A stretch of 46,145 nt of DNA from Candidatus Binatia bacterium (GTDB lineage: Bacteria; Desulfobacterota; Binatia; HRBIN30). The notes beneath the pieces are model-generated. The model ran no database searches, was not told the DNA's origin, and worked only from the letters and a program-made list of their open reading frames with translations. Positions 21,923-30,856 of the stretch are shown here, piece after piece; position 1 is the first letter of the stretch; each line of letters starts with the position of its first letter. The stretch covers positions 1 to 46,145 of the forward strand of contig DASVHW010000331.1 of assembly GCA_036382395.1 (NCBI GenBank), given 5' to 3'. Both the position numbers and the translations under genes were made by a program.

Positions 21923-22855
21923 TCAGCTCGCCTCACCTCCGGCGAGCAGCCACCGGAAGTAGTTGAAGTGGATGCGCCAGCTCGATTCGCCGTACCCGCC
22001 TGCCGTCACCACCACCAGCGGAAGGTCACGCCCCCGTACCTCGCTGGTGACAATGCGGTCGCGTTCGAGCATGCCGTCTTCGCTGATATCGAAGTCCCCG
22101 AGCGTATCCCCGATGAAGGGGTCGCTGCCGGCAACGTAGATCGCGAGATCCGGGGCGAACTCGCGCACGATGCCCGGGAGATGCTGGCGCAACGACTGCA
22201 GATAGGTGGCATCCGTCGTGTGCGCTGGCAGCTCGATGTCGAGGTTGTTGCGTTTGGTGATCCAGCACCAGTTGCCGGCATGGATGGAAAAGGTGAAGAC
22301 CGACTCGTCTTCCGCGAAGATTTCCGCGTTGCCGTTACCGTGGTGATAGTCGAGGTCTACGATCAGGACGCGTTCAACCTGGCGGCTCCGTTGCAGCAGG
22401 CGGATGGCGATGGCGACGTCGGCAATGGCGCAGAACCCGTCGGCCCTGTCCGCTTGGGCGTGGTGAAACCCACCTCCGAGATTGATGGCGACCTCCCGTT
22501 TGGCGACCGCCCTGCTGGCCGCAGCCACAGTGCCCCCGGTGGCGAACAGGAAGGGCTGGATGAGCCGGTCGTCCCACGGATGGGCTGGGTCGAGGAACAG
22601 TAGCCGCGCCAGCACCTCCGGCCGCCTGATCTGCTCCAAGTAGTCGGGCGTGTGCACTAGCAGGAGCTCCCTATCGGAGACCGCTGGTGGAGCGATGAAG
22701 TCGGCCGCCGTTGCCAGCTTGGCGGCGATCAGCGCGTCACGGATGCGCCGGGGTTTTTGCGTGTCGAAGGTGTGTCGGATGCCGGCTTCGACTACATCGT
22801 AGACATACTCATCCCGATAGAAGAGACAGGTCCGATCTCTCATCACAGGCGCCAT
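21923..22855 (-). CDS. Histone deacetylase/acetylpolyamine amidohydrolase family enzyme
   Basis: A zinc amidohydrolase of the arginase/deacetylase fold, about 310 residues. The active-site segments are INLGGGFHHAQADRADGFC (paired histidines 131-132), VDLDYHHGNGNAEIF (Asp169 and His171 as metal ligands) and YVAGSDPFIGD for the third ligand, with GGYG near the C-terminus. Bacterial members hydrolyse acetylated polyamines, acetoin-related substrates or unknown amides. I place the start at ATG 22855 (MAPVMRDRTCLFYRD); the frame is open further up but loses family likeness. It is divergent from the SDR gene across 281 bp. Confidence 0.92.
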   Translation of the reverse strand: MAPVMRDRTCLFYRDEYVYDVVEAGIRHTFDTQKPRRIRDALIAAKLATAADFIAPPAVSDRELLLVHTPDYLEQIRRPEVLARLLFLDPAHPWDDRLIQPFLFATGGTVAAASRAVAKREVAINLGGGFHHAQADRADGFCAIADVAIAIRLLQRSRQVERVLIVDLDYHHGNGNAEIFAEDESVFTFSIHAGNWCWITKRNNLDIELPAHTTDATYLQSLRQHLPGIVREFAPDLAIYVAGSDPFIGDTLGDFDISEDGMLERDRIVTSEVRGRDLPLVVVTAGGYGESSWRIHFNYFRWLLAGGEAS

Positions 22856-23136
22856 CGGTTGCTTAACTGACGCAACTTTCCGGCCAGCAGCCCGGCCGTG
22901 CATTGACGGCGGTCAAACGTGTGCGATTCTCAGAATTGAGACAAGGATGCGCCTTGGTCTTCGTGCGTGAGGCGAAGGCCGGGAATCCTGCTGCTGGCTG
23001 ATCGTATGCCAGGCTGGCAAGAGGGGGAATCAGCGTCCGACCTTGGTTATCGGGGTACAGATCGTGATAACGCGTCCGTGGGTCGAACGTACGGAGCTGT
23101 GGAGAAGCCTCAATGGACAAGGAGGTAGCCAGCCAG

Positions 23137-23961
23137 ATGAACGGTAAGAGTCGTGTTGTCCTGATTACCGGCGCCACTTCCGGCTTCGGCTTGGAATGCG
23201 CGCGGCTGCTGCGCCAACAGGGATATCGCGTGTACGGTACGACGACCGATCCGGCGGAGACGACGGGTAGGAACCCATACGGCGAGTTCCAGCTCATCCA
23301 CATGAACGTCCATGACGACGAGTTGGTGAATGCGGGGGTGATGGCTGTCATTGGGCGCGCAGACAGAATCGACATCGTACTCAACAACGCCGGTTTCGGG
23401 GTGGTGGGAGCGATCGAGGACACGAGTTCCGCCGAGGCCCATGCGCAATTGGAGCCGAACTTCTTCGGCGTGCATCGCGTCTGTCGTGCCGTCCTCCCGC
23501 ACATGCGCGCGCAACGGTACGGCTACATCGTCAACATGAGTTCCCTCGGTGGTGAGGTGGGGTTGCCTTTCCAGGGGCTGTACAGCGCCGCAAAATTTGC
23601 GATCGAAGGCTACTCGGAAGCCTTGCGGATCGAAGTGAAGCCGTTCGGTATTCGGGTCGCCATGATCGAGCCCGCGGATTTCAACACGGGTTTCGTCAAG
23701 AACCGGACGCTCGTTGCCGCGGCCAACGCGAGTTCTCCATATGATACCCGCTTCAGGGCGGCGATCGGGAAGTCCGATAGAGATACGGCCAGCAACACGC
23801 GCGTCGACACGGTCGCCCACGCCTTCCTGCGGATCATCGAGCAGGATCATCCAAAGTTGCGCCATGCGGTCGGTCCGTTCCTGCCGTGCTTCGCCGTGTC
23901 CATCAAACGCTTCGGGCCTGCGTGGTTGTTCGAGAGACTGATGACGGCCTATTACAGCTGA
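23137..23961 (+). CDS. Short-chain dehydrogenase/reductase
   Basis: Classical SDR of about 274 residues. The Rossmann motif is VLITGATSGFGLECARLL, followed by NNAGFGVVGAIED, the Ser in IVNMSSLGGEVGLP and the catalytic Y-x-x-x-K in GLYSAAKFAIEGYSEAL. The start is ATG 23137, ten bases after AAGGAGGT; an upstream ATG at 23113 lies before that site. Substrate is unknown: the extended C-terminus (FGPAWLFERLMTAYYS) resembles sterol/retinol-type or polyol SDRs only loosely. It is monocistronic with a hairpin at its stop codon. Confidence 0.92.
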   Translation: MNGKSRVVLITGATSGFGLECARLLRQQGYRVYGTTTDPAETTGRNPYGEFQLIHMNVHDDELVNAGVMAVIGRADRIDIVLNNAGFGVVGAIEDTSSAEAHAQLEPNFFGVHRVCRAVLPHMRAQRYGYIVNMSSLGGEVGLPFQGLYSAAKFAIEGYSEALRIEVKPFGIRVAMIEPADFNTGFVKNRTLVAAANASSPYDTRFRAAIGKSDRDTASNTRVDTVAHAFLRIIEQDHPKLRHAVGPFLPCFAVSIKRFGPAWLFERLMTAYYS

Positions 23962-23980
23962 GCGCAGGGCCTGCGCTCAG
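23958..23980 (+). terminator. Hairpin overlapping the SDR stop codon
   Basis: CTGAGCGCA (23958-23966) and TGCGCTCAG (23972-23980) form a perfect 9-bp stem with a 5-nt loop. The stem begins within the SDR stop codon. A weak T-rich stretch (CCTTTTC) follows about 16 bases later, so termination efficiency is uncertain. Confidence 0.5.
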
Positions 23981-24159
23981 AGCCAAGATGTGTCCCGCCT
24001 TTTCACCTGATCCACTACCCATGGGCGCATCAACTTGAAACTGCACGGTGCCCTGTTCTACTTGCACGGTCGGAAGGTAACTGAAGGCGCCGGTTTTTTG
24101 CCTAGAGGCACGTTTGCGGTCGGGCAGTGAGGGCCGCGGAACCTAGAAGGAGGGGAGCG

Positions 24160-24990
24160 ATGGTTCGAAAATCCGCATTGGCTACTTTGGCGTTGACGGC
24201 TTGGCTGGTGGTGCCGGCTCTGGCACAGGAGCGGGAGCGGACAATGCCGACCTGGGCCTTCGATCGGTTTGAACTCGAGAGCTAGACCGTGAACGGGTTC
24301 TGGGCGGAAACGGGAGGGTTGTACCAGTGGGCGGATGAAGGTCGTGCGACCACGGCGTTCGCCCGTTTTGCGTTGGGTGGGAACAACGACAAGTGCGAAG
24401 CCGACCTATTCGTTCCCTATTCCGACAGGAAGGGCGATATCGGAAGTGAGAATGGCCTCGGAGACATCCGGCTGTCCGGGAAGTACATCCCGATTCGTGG
24501 CGGTGTCCTCGATCTCGGCGCTGGAGTGGAAGCGTCGCTGCCCTCCGGAGATCACACGAGAGGCCTTGGCGCTGGCGAACTGGGTGGGTTGCTGTTTGCC
24601 ACCGGCGCAATCCACCTGGGAATAGCCGACCTCCGTGGACATGTCGGCCCGGAGTTCTTCAGCGGCTCGGCCCACCAGGGACTCGCCTCGGACCGTCTCG
24701 TTTATGGATTTGGAATACACATGCCGCTCGGAAAGTATCTCGCTTTGCGGAACGAGCTCTCTGGAGTAGATGTGTACGATATGAAGGACGGCCCGAAGGT
24801 GGTCAATTACGTTCCCGGCCTCGACCTGCGCATTCCGGTGGGCAATCTGGACGTCTTGGTTCGCGCCACCGGAACAATGGGCGTGACAACAGAGGCGCCG
24901 GCCTGGGGTGCGGGCGGATCACTGGTCATCACCAGCCCGACGATGCGCGCACCGGCCTCGCCCGGCACCGGTGGGGTCGTGGTCGAGTAG
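24160..24990 (+). pseudogene. Secreted outer-membrane-type protein gene split by an in-frame TAG
   Basis: AGAAGGAGG before ATG 24160 opens a frame with a clean signal peptide (MVRKSALATLALTAWLVVPA, cleavage after ALA-QE) and then MPTWAFDRFELES. A TAG at 24283-24285 interrupts it after 41 codons. The frame continues for 233 codons from a GTG at 24289 (VNGFWAETGGLYQW), rich in Gly and alternating beta strands: RFALGGNNDKCEADLFVPY, GLGDIRLSGKYIP, LDLGAGVEASLPSGDH. It looks like a beta-barrel transporter or porin-like outer-membrane protein. One nonsense change (for example CAG to TAG) explains the split. Without readthrough the barrel would lack its export signal. Confidence 0.7.
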
Positions 24991-25020
24991 TAACGCAGCA
25001 CACCAACAAGTTGCACAGGG

Positions 25021-25076
25021 CGGCCGACTGCGCGCCTCAAGCCATCGAGTGCGAAGCAGTCGGCCGTTTCGTTTTT
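25021..25076 (+). terminator. Strong rho-independent terminator
   Basis: CGGCCGACTGC (25021-25031) and GCAGTCGGCCG (25056-25066) make a perfect 11-bp GC-rich stem, with a 24-nt loop. It is followed at once by TTTCGTTTTT (25067-25076). It lies 30 bp after the end of the split secreted-protein gene and before the convergent M20 peptidase gene. Confidence 0.85.
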
Positions 25077-25099
25077 CGAAGCTCGGGTCCGCAGGAACT

Positions 25100-26515
25100 C
25101 TATTGAAGCGTGGCTTGATAGTGTTCGTGGAGGACGCAGGCAACGCAGGCGGTGACGCGCTGGCCAGTGGCAAGGTCGAGAAACTCGTTCGGACCATGTG
25201 CGTTGGCGTGCGGGCCCAGGACGCCAGTGACGAGAAACTGTGCCTGCGGGAATTTCTCGCCGAGCATCGCCATAAACGGGATCGTTCCGCCTTCACCTAT
25301 GTACCCTGGTGGCCGGCCGAAAAACTCCACCGACGCCTGCCGGGCGGCGTGCGCCAACCATGGTTCGAAGCTTGGCGCGTTCCACCCCGGAGCGTGCTCT
25401 TCGCCGGCGAACTGCACCGTGGCGCCGTACGGCGGATCGCGTTCCAGCAGTTGCTGTAGACAGCGCGTCGCCGCGTTCGCATCCAGTGTGGGTGGCAGGC
25501 GTACGGAGAGCTTGAGTGCGGTGACGGGGCGCAGCACGTTGCCTGCTTTTCCGAGCGGCGGCAGCCCCGCCGCCCCAGTGATCTCGAGCTGCGGTCGCCA
25601 GCTGCGGTTGAGGAGCAGCTCTTCGATCTTGTGTGAAACCGATTGCGTGCCGCCGTGAAACGGAAATGCCTCGGCGAGGGTGGTGCCGAGGACGGTGGCG
25701 GTCTCAGCCGCTTGGTGGACGCGCTCGGCGGGAATCTCAACGTACAATTCCTGTGGCAGGACGGCGCCGGTCCGCGCATCCTCCAATCGGGCGAGTAGGT
25801 GACGCAGGACGCGAAAGGTTGACGGCACAATGCCGCTGGCTGCACCCGAGTGCACCCCTTCGGTGAGCGTCCGCACGGTGAGCGTAGCATTTACGAGCCC
25901 GCGCAACGACGACGTGATCCACAGACGTTCGTAGTCGCCGCAGCCCGAGTCCAAGCAGATGACCAGTCCCAGATGTCCGAGCCGATCCTTCAGGAGATCA
26001 ATATAGTAAGGCAGATCGCCACTCCCACTTTCCTCGCATGCCTCGATCAGAACGATGCACCGTGCGTGCGGGAGGCGCTGGTGCGCCAACGCGTTGAGCG
26101 CGGTGACGGCGGCAAACGCGGCATAACCGTCATCCGCCGCGCCGCGCCCATAGAGCCGGCCATGCTTGATCACGGGAGTCCACGGACCGAGTCCCTCGTC
26201 CCAGCCTTCCATCGGCGGCTGCTTGTCGAGGTGGCCGTAGAGCAGTACGGTTTCGGAGGAATCGCCCGGTACGTCAACACAGATGAGCGGGGTGCGCCCC
26301 GCGAGTCGCAGTACCTCCAGGTTGAGGTGTGGGACTGCCTGCGCCCGAATCCATGTGACGACGAGGTCGACCGCCGCCTCCATATGGCCGTTTCGCTGCC
26401 ACTCTGGATCGTATGCTGGCGACTGATTCGGGATGGTGATGTACTGTTGCAGGGCAGGGACGATGCTCTCTGCCCAAGTGTGTTCGACGAAACTGCGGAT
26501 CGCGGTCAGGTCCAA
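25100..26515 (-). CDS. M20-family metallopeptidase/dipeptidase
   Basis: A 471-residue zinc exopeptidase of the M20/M25/M40 family. The first metal motif is LLYGHLDKQP (His95, Asp97), then GRGAADDGYA (Asp128/129) and the catalytic base pair EACEESGSG (Glu161, Glu162). The lid domain occupies the middle (GVHSGAASGIVPSTFRVLRH) and the C-terminal catalytic half ends with GPHANAHGPNEFLDL, where the last metal His is expected. It hydrolyses short peptides or acyl-amino acids. No signal peptide is present, so it is cytoplasmic. The product likely feeds amino-acid catabolism. Confidence 0.92.
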   Translation of the reverse strand: MDLTAIRSFVEHTWAESIVPALQQYITIPNQSPAYDPEWQRNGHMEAAVDLVVTWIRAQAVPHLNLEVLRLAGRTPLICVDVPGDSSETVLLYGHLDKQPPMEGWDEGLGPWTPVIKHGRLYGRGAADDGYAAFAAVTALNALAHQRLPHARCIVLIEACEESGSGDLPYYIDLLKDRLGHLGLVICLDSGCGDYERLWITSSLRGLVNATLTVRTLTEGVHSGAASGIVPSTFRVLRHLLARLEDARTGAVLPQELYVEIPAERVHQAAETATVLGTTLAEAFPFHGGTQSVSHKIEELLLNRSWRPQLEITGAAGLPPLGKAGNVLRPVTALKLSVRLPPTLDANAATRCLQQLLERDPPYGATVQFAGEEHAPGWNAPSFEPWLAHAARQASVEFFGRPPGYIGEGGTIPFMAMLGEKFPQAQFLVTGVLGPHANAHGPNEFLDLATGQRVTACVACVLHEHYQATLQ

Positions 26516-26540
26516 AAGGTGCCCAGGTTCTTACCGACCG

Positions 26541-27770
26541 TCAATCGAGGACTCGTGACCCCCCTTTGTGCTTCGCCACCAGTACGGGGCCCTGCTCTTG
26601 ACGTGCCACCGTGCCGTGGATGCGCAGCGTACGTCCCGCCTGCAAATTACGCGGGTTGCGCATGCCATTGGCCTTCAGCAAGCCGCTGACCGACACGCGA
26701 TGCTGCTTGGCGATCGAGGCGACGGTTTCTCCACTCCGCACGCGGTGTTTCCCGCGCGCGCCGCCGGAGCGGCGCGCCTTCCGAGTCGGCGCATGTGTCA
26801 CCGGGGTACTCTTGAAGCTGGCCAAAGCCACTTCGAAGGTTTCCTTGGTACCCTTCGGCAACCGTATTGCATATCCGTTGGGTGGAATCATGTCACGGTG
26901 TAGCGCCGGGTTCAGCTCTTTGATTTCACTGGTTGATGTGCCGCTGAGCTGGGCGACGGTGGACAGCGGCAGCGAGCGGGCTACCTTGACGACGTCGTAC
27001 CGCAACGGCGTTTCATTAGATGCATCGAATCCGTACGCTTCGGGGGCCTCGGCGATCTGCAATGCGGCCAAAAACTCAGGCACGTAGTCGCAGGTCTCCT
27101 GGTGCAGATAGCCGCGCTCGCTCATCTCCCAAAAACTCTCGATCCGACGACGTTCGAGGATGCGGACGATGTTCTGCTCGCCCGTATTGTACGCCGCTAT
27201 CGACAGGTGCCAGTCGCCGAACATGTCGTGCAGATCCTTGAGGTACTGTGCCGCTGCCTGGGTAGACTTCACGGGATCGCGACGCTCATCGACGTAGCGG
27301 TCGATTCGCAGCCCGTAGCGGCGACCGGTCCCCGGGATGAACTGCCACGGGCCCGCCGCACCTGCGGGCGACACCGCATGGGTGCTGTACCCGCTTTCGA
27401 TCAAAGGAAGGTAAGCAAGCTCCTGCGGAACGCCATTTTTCTGAAGGATCGACGACATTTGTGGCACGTAGCGACCGCTACGCGACAGGGCGCGGCGATA
27501 AAATCCGCGCAGATTCGTCTGGAATTTCGCTACAAAATCGTCGACCCGTGGGTGCGAGAAATTGAATTGGCTCCCCGCAGTCTTTGCAGGGGCTTGATCG
27601 GGGTTGACCGAAAGGCCGTATTGTCCGTACGGCGTTTGCTGTGTGGCCGCCGGAGAGAGCGTCTCCAATGACCACCGTTCCAGATCGGTCCCGGGGTGCT
27701 GCTTAGCAGCACAACCGGCTATCGCGAGAACAAATGCAAGCCCAATCACTGCCTGTATTGGGAATCGCAT
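26541..27770 (-). CDS. mltD: Membrane-bound lytic murein transglycosylase D-like lipoprotein
   Basis: A 409-residue lipoprotein that cleaves peptidoglycan glycan strands. The signal ends with the lipobox AIAGC (Cys20). The SLT goose-type lysozyme domain spans about 100-245, with catalytic Glu125 in YLPLIESGYSTHAVSP, then GAAGPWQFIPGTGRRYGL and SIAAYNTGEQNI. Two LysM-like repeats follow: a weak one at 257-307 (RYDVVKVARSLPLSTVAQLS) and a clear one near 343-387 (HRVRSGETVASIAKQHRVSV). The start ATG 27770 is preceded by GGGAGGAA. It is alone between radA and the M20 gene. Confidence 0.94.
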   Translation of the reverse strand: MRFPIQAVIGLAFVLAIAGCAAKQHPGTDLERWSLETLSPAATQQTPYGQYGLSVNPDQAPAKTAGSQFNFSHPRVDDFVAKFQTNLRGFYRRALSRSGRYVPQMSSILQKNGVPQELAYLPLIESGYSTHAVSPAGAAGPWQFIPGTGRRYGLRIDRYVDERRDPVKSTQAAAQYLKDLHDMFGDWHLSIAAYNTGEQNIVRILERRRIESFWEMSERGYLHQETCDYVPEFLAALQIAEAPEAYGFDASNETPLRYDVVKVARSLPLSTVAQLSGTSTSEIKELNPALHRDMIPPNGYAIRLPKGTKETFEVALASFKSTPVTHAPTRKARRSGGARGKHRVRSGETVASIAKQHRVSVSGLLKANGMRNPRNLQAGRTLRIHGTVARQEQGPVLVAKHKGGSRVLD

Positions 27771-28178
27771 AGGTTCCTCCCTTCTTTCGTGTCTAGTTGC
27801 CCAGGTGGGGAAGAGCCTGAGGCGCCCTCGGGCAACGCGTGGATTTGATCTACACGCCCATTCTCCTCGGTCGTACCACTTGCATACGGACCATCACTTC
27901 TTTCGGACGCTTCATTCCGGTTCGCCCTATGGTCTGACCACGTTGCACCACCACGGCCTCCATCCCCGAACCCCCGCCTACAACGTAGTGGCGAGTTGCC
28001 GAAGCTCTGGTCTTACCAGCGGCTTACGCTGAGCCCCCCCTCATTTGACGGCCCAGCACCGGAGTCGCTTGCAGGTAGCACACAAGCGAGTTTTGTTGCA
28101 ACCCCTCAGCCCCAAATTTTCCCCCGCATCAACCGGGTCCACATATGCTCTCTGGTAGCTTTGTGGGTGTGAGATATT
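27771..28178. other. 408-bp intergenic region before mltD
   Basis: Non-coding interval between the 3' end of radA and the mltD start. On the minus strand there is a partial stem (CCACTACGTTG with CAACGTGG, about 40 bases apart) and a C-run at 28033-28040 flanked by TGAG/CTCA. No known riboswitch or tRNA pattern is recognised. It probably contains the mltD promoter and leader, but I cannot point to a convincing -35/-10 pair. Confidence 0.35.
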
Positions 28179-29549
28179 TCAGAAGAGCAGATCCCACGCC
28201 TCGGCTAGGGAGCTGACACCGCACAGTTCAACGCCGTCCAACGTCGGCAGCTGCCGGCGTGAGGACTCCGGCAGCACGCAGCGGGAGAAGCCCAGTTTGA
28301 TTGCCTCGCGCACCCGCACGTCCGCTTGACTCACGGCACGCACTTCGCCGGCCAGCCCAACCTCGCCGATCAGCAGGGACCGGGCATCGATCGGCTTATC
28401 CAGAAAACTGGAGGCCACCGCGGCCACCACGCCGAGATCCGCCGCCGGCTCGGCGACGCGGATCCCGCCGGCAACGTTGACGAACACGTCATGGCCGAGC
28501 AGATGCAAGCCCATCTTTTTCTCGAGCACGGCGATCAACAGGGCCACACGGTTGGAGTCGATGCCGAGTGTCGTCCGTCGCGGCGTTCCCAATGATGTGG
28601 GTGAGACCAGCGCCTGCACTTCGACTAGAATCGGGCGGGTGCCTTCAAGCGTGGCGATCACCACCGATCCCGGCACCTCCACCGGCCGTTCGGCAAGAAA
28701 CAGTTCGGACGGGTTCGAGACGGGCTGTAAACCATCCTCGCGCATGGCGAACACGCCAATTTCGTTGGTCGAGCCAAAGCGGTTCTTCACCGCGCGCAGG
28801 ATTCGGAACGCATGCCCGCGGTCGCCTTCGAAGTACAGTACGGTGTCGACCATGTGTTCGAGGACGCGCGGTCCGGCGAAGGAGCCGTCTTTGGTCACGT
28901 GACCAACCAGAAAAGTGGCCAAATGGCCCGCTTTCGAAAGCAGGACGAGCTGGCCGGCACTTTCGCGAACTTGACCAATGCTGCCGGGCGCCGAACCCAG
29001 GCGTTCGGTGAAGACTGTCTGGATGGAGTCGATGGCGAGCACCGAAGGGGCGATCTTCTTGGTGTGGGCAATGATGCGCTCGAGGGATGTCTCCGCCAGC
29101 ACGAGCAGCCGGTTGCCGGCCTCGCCACCGCCGATTCCCAGCCGGTCGGCGCGCATACGAATTTGCTGCGGGGACTCTTCTCCCGAAACGTACAGCGTGG
29201 TGCCCCCGTGCGCCAGTGCCGCGAGCGCCTGCAGGACCAGCGTCGACTTGCCGATTCCAGGATCGCCGCCGATGAGTACGACCGAACCAGGCACGACGCC
29301 CCCACCCAGCACGCGATCGAGTTCCCCAATGTGGGACAGGCGCCGGTCGTTTGTGGTCCCCGCCACGGCCGTAATCGGTCGCACCTCGGAAGGGGTCTCA
29401 GCGGCCGAGTAGCGTCGGGTCTCCGGCACCGCCGCGACGGGCTCTTCAACCAAGGTATTCCAGCCCTGACAATCGGGGCAGCGTCCCAACCAGCGCGGCG
29501 ACTGAAATCCGCACGTTTGGCACGCAAATACAGTCCGAGGTTTCGGCAC
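28179..29549 (-). CDS. radA: DNA repair protein RadA (Sms)
   Basis: RecA-like ATPase that drives branch migration during recombinational repair. The N-terminal zinc finger has C10-x2-C13 and C24-x2-C27 (FACQTCGFQSPRWLGRCPDC). Walker A is GGDPGIGKST (94-103), and the RadA-specific KNRFG motif is at 255-259. The C-terminal Lon-like domain has HDVFVNVAGGIRVAEP and LIGEVGLAGEVRAVSQADVR. Length of 456 residues is normal and all parts are intact. It is divergent from the acyl-CoA dehydrogenase gene upstream. Confidence 0.97.
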   Translation of the reverse strand: MPKPRTVFACQTCGFQSPRWLGRCPDCQGWNTLVEEPVAAVPETRRYSAAETPSEVRPITAVAGTTNDRRLSHIGELDRVLGGGVVPGSVVLIGGDPGIGKSTLVLQALAALAHGGTTLYVSGEESPQQIRMRADRLGIGGGEAGNRLLVLAETSLERIIAHTKKIAPSVLAIDSIQTVFTERLGSAPGSIGQVRESAGQLVLLSKAGHLATFLVGHVTKDGSFAGPRVLEHMVDTVLYFEGDRGHAFRILRAVKNRFGSTNEIGVFAMREDGLQPVSNPSELFLAERPVEVPGSVVIATLEGTRPILVEVQALVSPTSLGTPRRTTLGIDSNRVALLIAVLEKKMGLHLLGHDVFVNVAGGIRVAEPAADLGVVAAVASSFLDKPIDARSLLIGEVGLAGEVRAVSQADVRVREAIKLGFSRCVLPESSRRQLPTLDGVELCGVSSLAEAWDLLF

Positions 29550-29654
29550 CGACGCCGTATAGCATAAAGACGGTCAGCCGGTGAGCGGGCGCACCACACT
29601 CCGCCGCCTCTGGACTCGTACTGCAGAGCATGCGATTTGTCGATCCGATGCTGC

Positions 29655-29689
29655 CTCAGGGCTCAGCACTCAGGACTCAGGACTGATAC
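29655..29689. repeat. Tandem heptamer CTCAGGN array just before an acyl-CoA dehydrogenase start
   Basis: Five consecutive heptamers lie in register: CTCAGGG (29655), CTCAGCA, CTCAGGA, CTCAGGA, then the decayed CTGATAC (29683-29689). The array ends five bases before ATG 29695. It leaves the gene with no normal Shine-Dalgarno sequence, although AGGA inside a unit at 29679-29682 is a weak substitute at poor spacing. Confidence 0.8.
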
Positions 29690-29694
29690 TGTCG

Positions 29695-30846
29695 ATGGAT
29701 TTTGCGTTTTCCGAAGAGCACGAGCTGTTTCGCAGCAGCGTGCGCAAGTTCGCTGAGCGCGAGTTGGCGCCGCACTACCAACGGCATGACCGCGACAAGA
29801 CCTTTCCGGAGCGGCAACTCAAGGCATGCGCCGAATTGGGGTTGCTGGGCTTGCGCATCCCCGAAGCGCTGGGCGGTAGCCCGCACCCGTATCTGAGCAG
29901 CGGTATTGCGGCCGAAGAATGCGGCCGGGCCGATTTCAACGTCGCCTATTTCCCGCTGATGTTCGGCCTCATCGGCGAGTTGCTGGCGCGCTATGCCGGC
30001 CCCGAAATCCAGCGCGCGTGGCTGCCCAAGATGGTTGCGGGAGAGATAGTGGCGGGTTTGGCGCTCACCGAGCCGGGCGCCGGCTCCGACGCCGCTGGGC
30101 TGTCGTGCAAGGCCGAACGCGATGGCGACCACTACGTGCTGAACGGAGAGAAGTCCTCGATCAGCTTTTGCAGCCGCGCCGACATGATCGTGGTCTTCGC
30201 CCGGACCCGATCCGGTGCGGGGGCTAAAGGTCTTTCGGTGTTCTGTGTGCCGGCGGATGCCCCGGGTGTCTCCCGCGCGGCATACAACAGCATGGGGTCG
30301 AGGTGTCTCGGGCGCGGGTCGCTGTTTCTCGACGGTGTCCGCGTGCCGGTGGAGCAACGGGTCGGCGAGGAGGACGCGGGCTTCCGCATGGTGATGGCAA
30401 CCTTCGACTACAGCCGAGCGGTGATCGGCCTGATGTGCCTGGGCGCCGCCGCTGCCGCGCTCGAGCGCACGTGCGAGCACGTGAAGCAGCGCCGAGCGTT
30501 TGGCAGGCCGCTGGCAACCTTCGAGGGCGTGTCGTTTCCACTCGCCGAGCATCTCACCTACGTCGAAGCCGCCCGTCTGCTGTGCTACAAGACGCTCTGG
30601 CTGCGTGATCAGGATCTACCCCATACGACGGAAGCGGCGATGGCAAAATGGTGGGCACCCAAGGTGGCGGTGGACGCATTGCACGATTGCCTGCTGCTGC
30701 ATGGCCACTACGGGTACACGGATGAATACCCCATCGAGCAGCAACTCCGGGACGTTATCGGTTTGGAGATCGGCGACGGGACCGCGCAGGTGTCGAAGAT
30801 CGTGATCAGCCGCGAAGTCTTCGGCCGCGAGTTCAAGCCGTACTGA
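29695..30846 (+). CDS. Acyl-CoA dehydrogenase, Asp at the usual catalytic Glu position
   Basis: FAD acyl-CoA dehydrogenase of 383 residues: helical N-domain (MDFAFSEEHELFRSSVRKFA), LALTEPGAGSDAAGLSCKA for FAD/substrate binding, and the C-domain with KQRRAFGRPLATFEGVSFPL. The C-terminus ends EIGDGTAQVSKIVISREVFG, so the usual E-G-T catalytic site reads D-G-T (Asp361). That pattern and the GREFKPY ending recall cyclohexanecarboxyl-CoA dehydrogenase-type (AliB-like) enzymes, though the assignment is tentative. An alternative base elsewhere is possible. Start ATG 29695 matches the family; upstream sequence is repetitive. It may act with the gcdH-type pathway on alicyclic or branched acyl-CoAs. 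Confidence 0.92.
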   Translation: MDFAFSEEHELFRSSVRKFAERELAPHYQRHDRDKTFPERQLKACAELGLLGLRIPEALGGSPHPYLSSGIAAEECGRADFNVAYFPLMFGLIGELLARYAGPEIQRAWLPKMVAGEIVAGLALTEPGAGSDAAGLSCKAERDGDHYVLNGEKSSISFCSRADMIVVFARTRSGAGAKGLSVFCVPADAPGVSRAAYNSMGSRCLGRGSLFLDGVRVPVEQRVGEEDAGFRMVMATFDYSRAVIGLMCLGAAAAALERTCEHVKQRRAFGRPLATFEGVSFPLAEHLTYVEAARLLCYKTLWLRDQDLPHTTEAAMAKWWAPKVAVDALHDCLLLHGHYGYTDEYPIEQQLRDVIGLEIGDGTAQVSKIVISREVFGREFKPY

Positions 30847-30856
30847 GGTCGTTCAT

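Noticed and set aside
23113-23136. Earlier start codon for the SDR
   Set aside because: ATG 23113 lies before the AAGGAGGT site that is correctly spaced for ATG 23137, and the extra eight residues do not fit the family.
27771-28178. Riboswitch in the mltD leader
   Set aside because: Only a weak bulged stem is visible, and no consensus of a known riboswitch class could be matched by eye.
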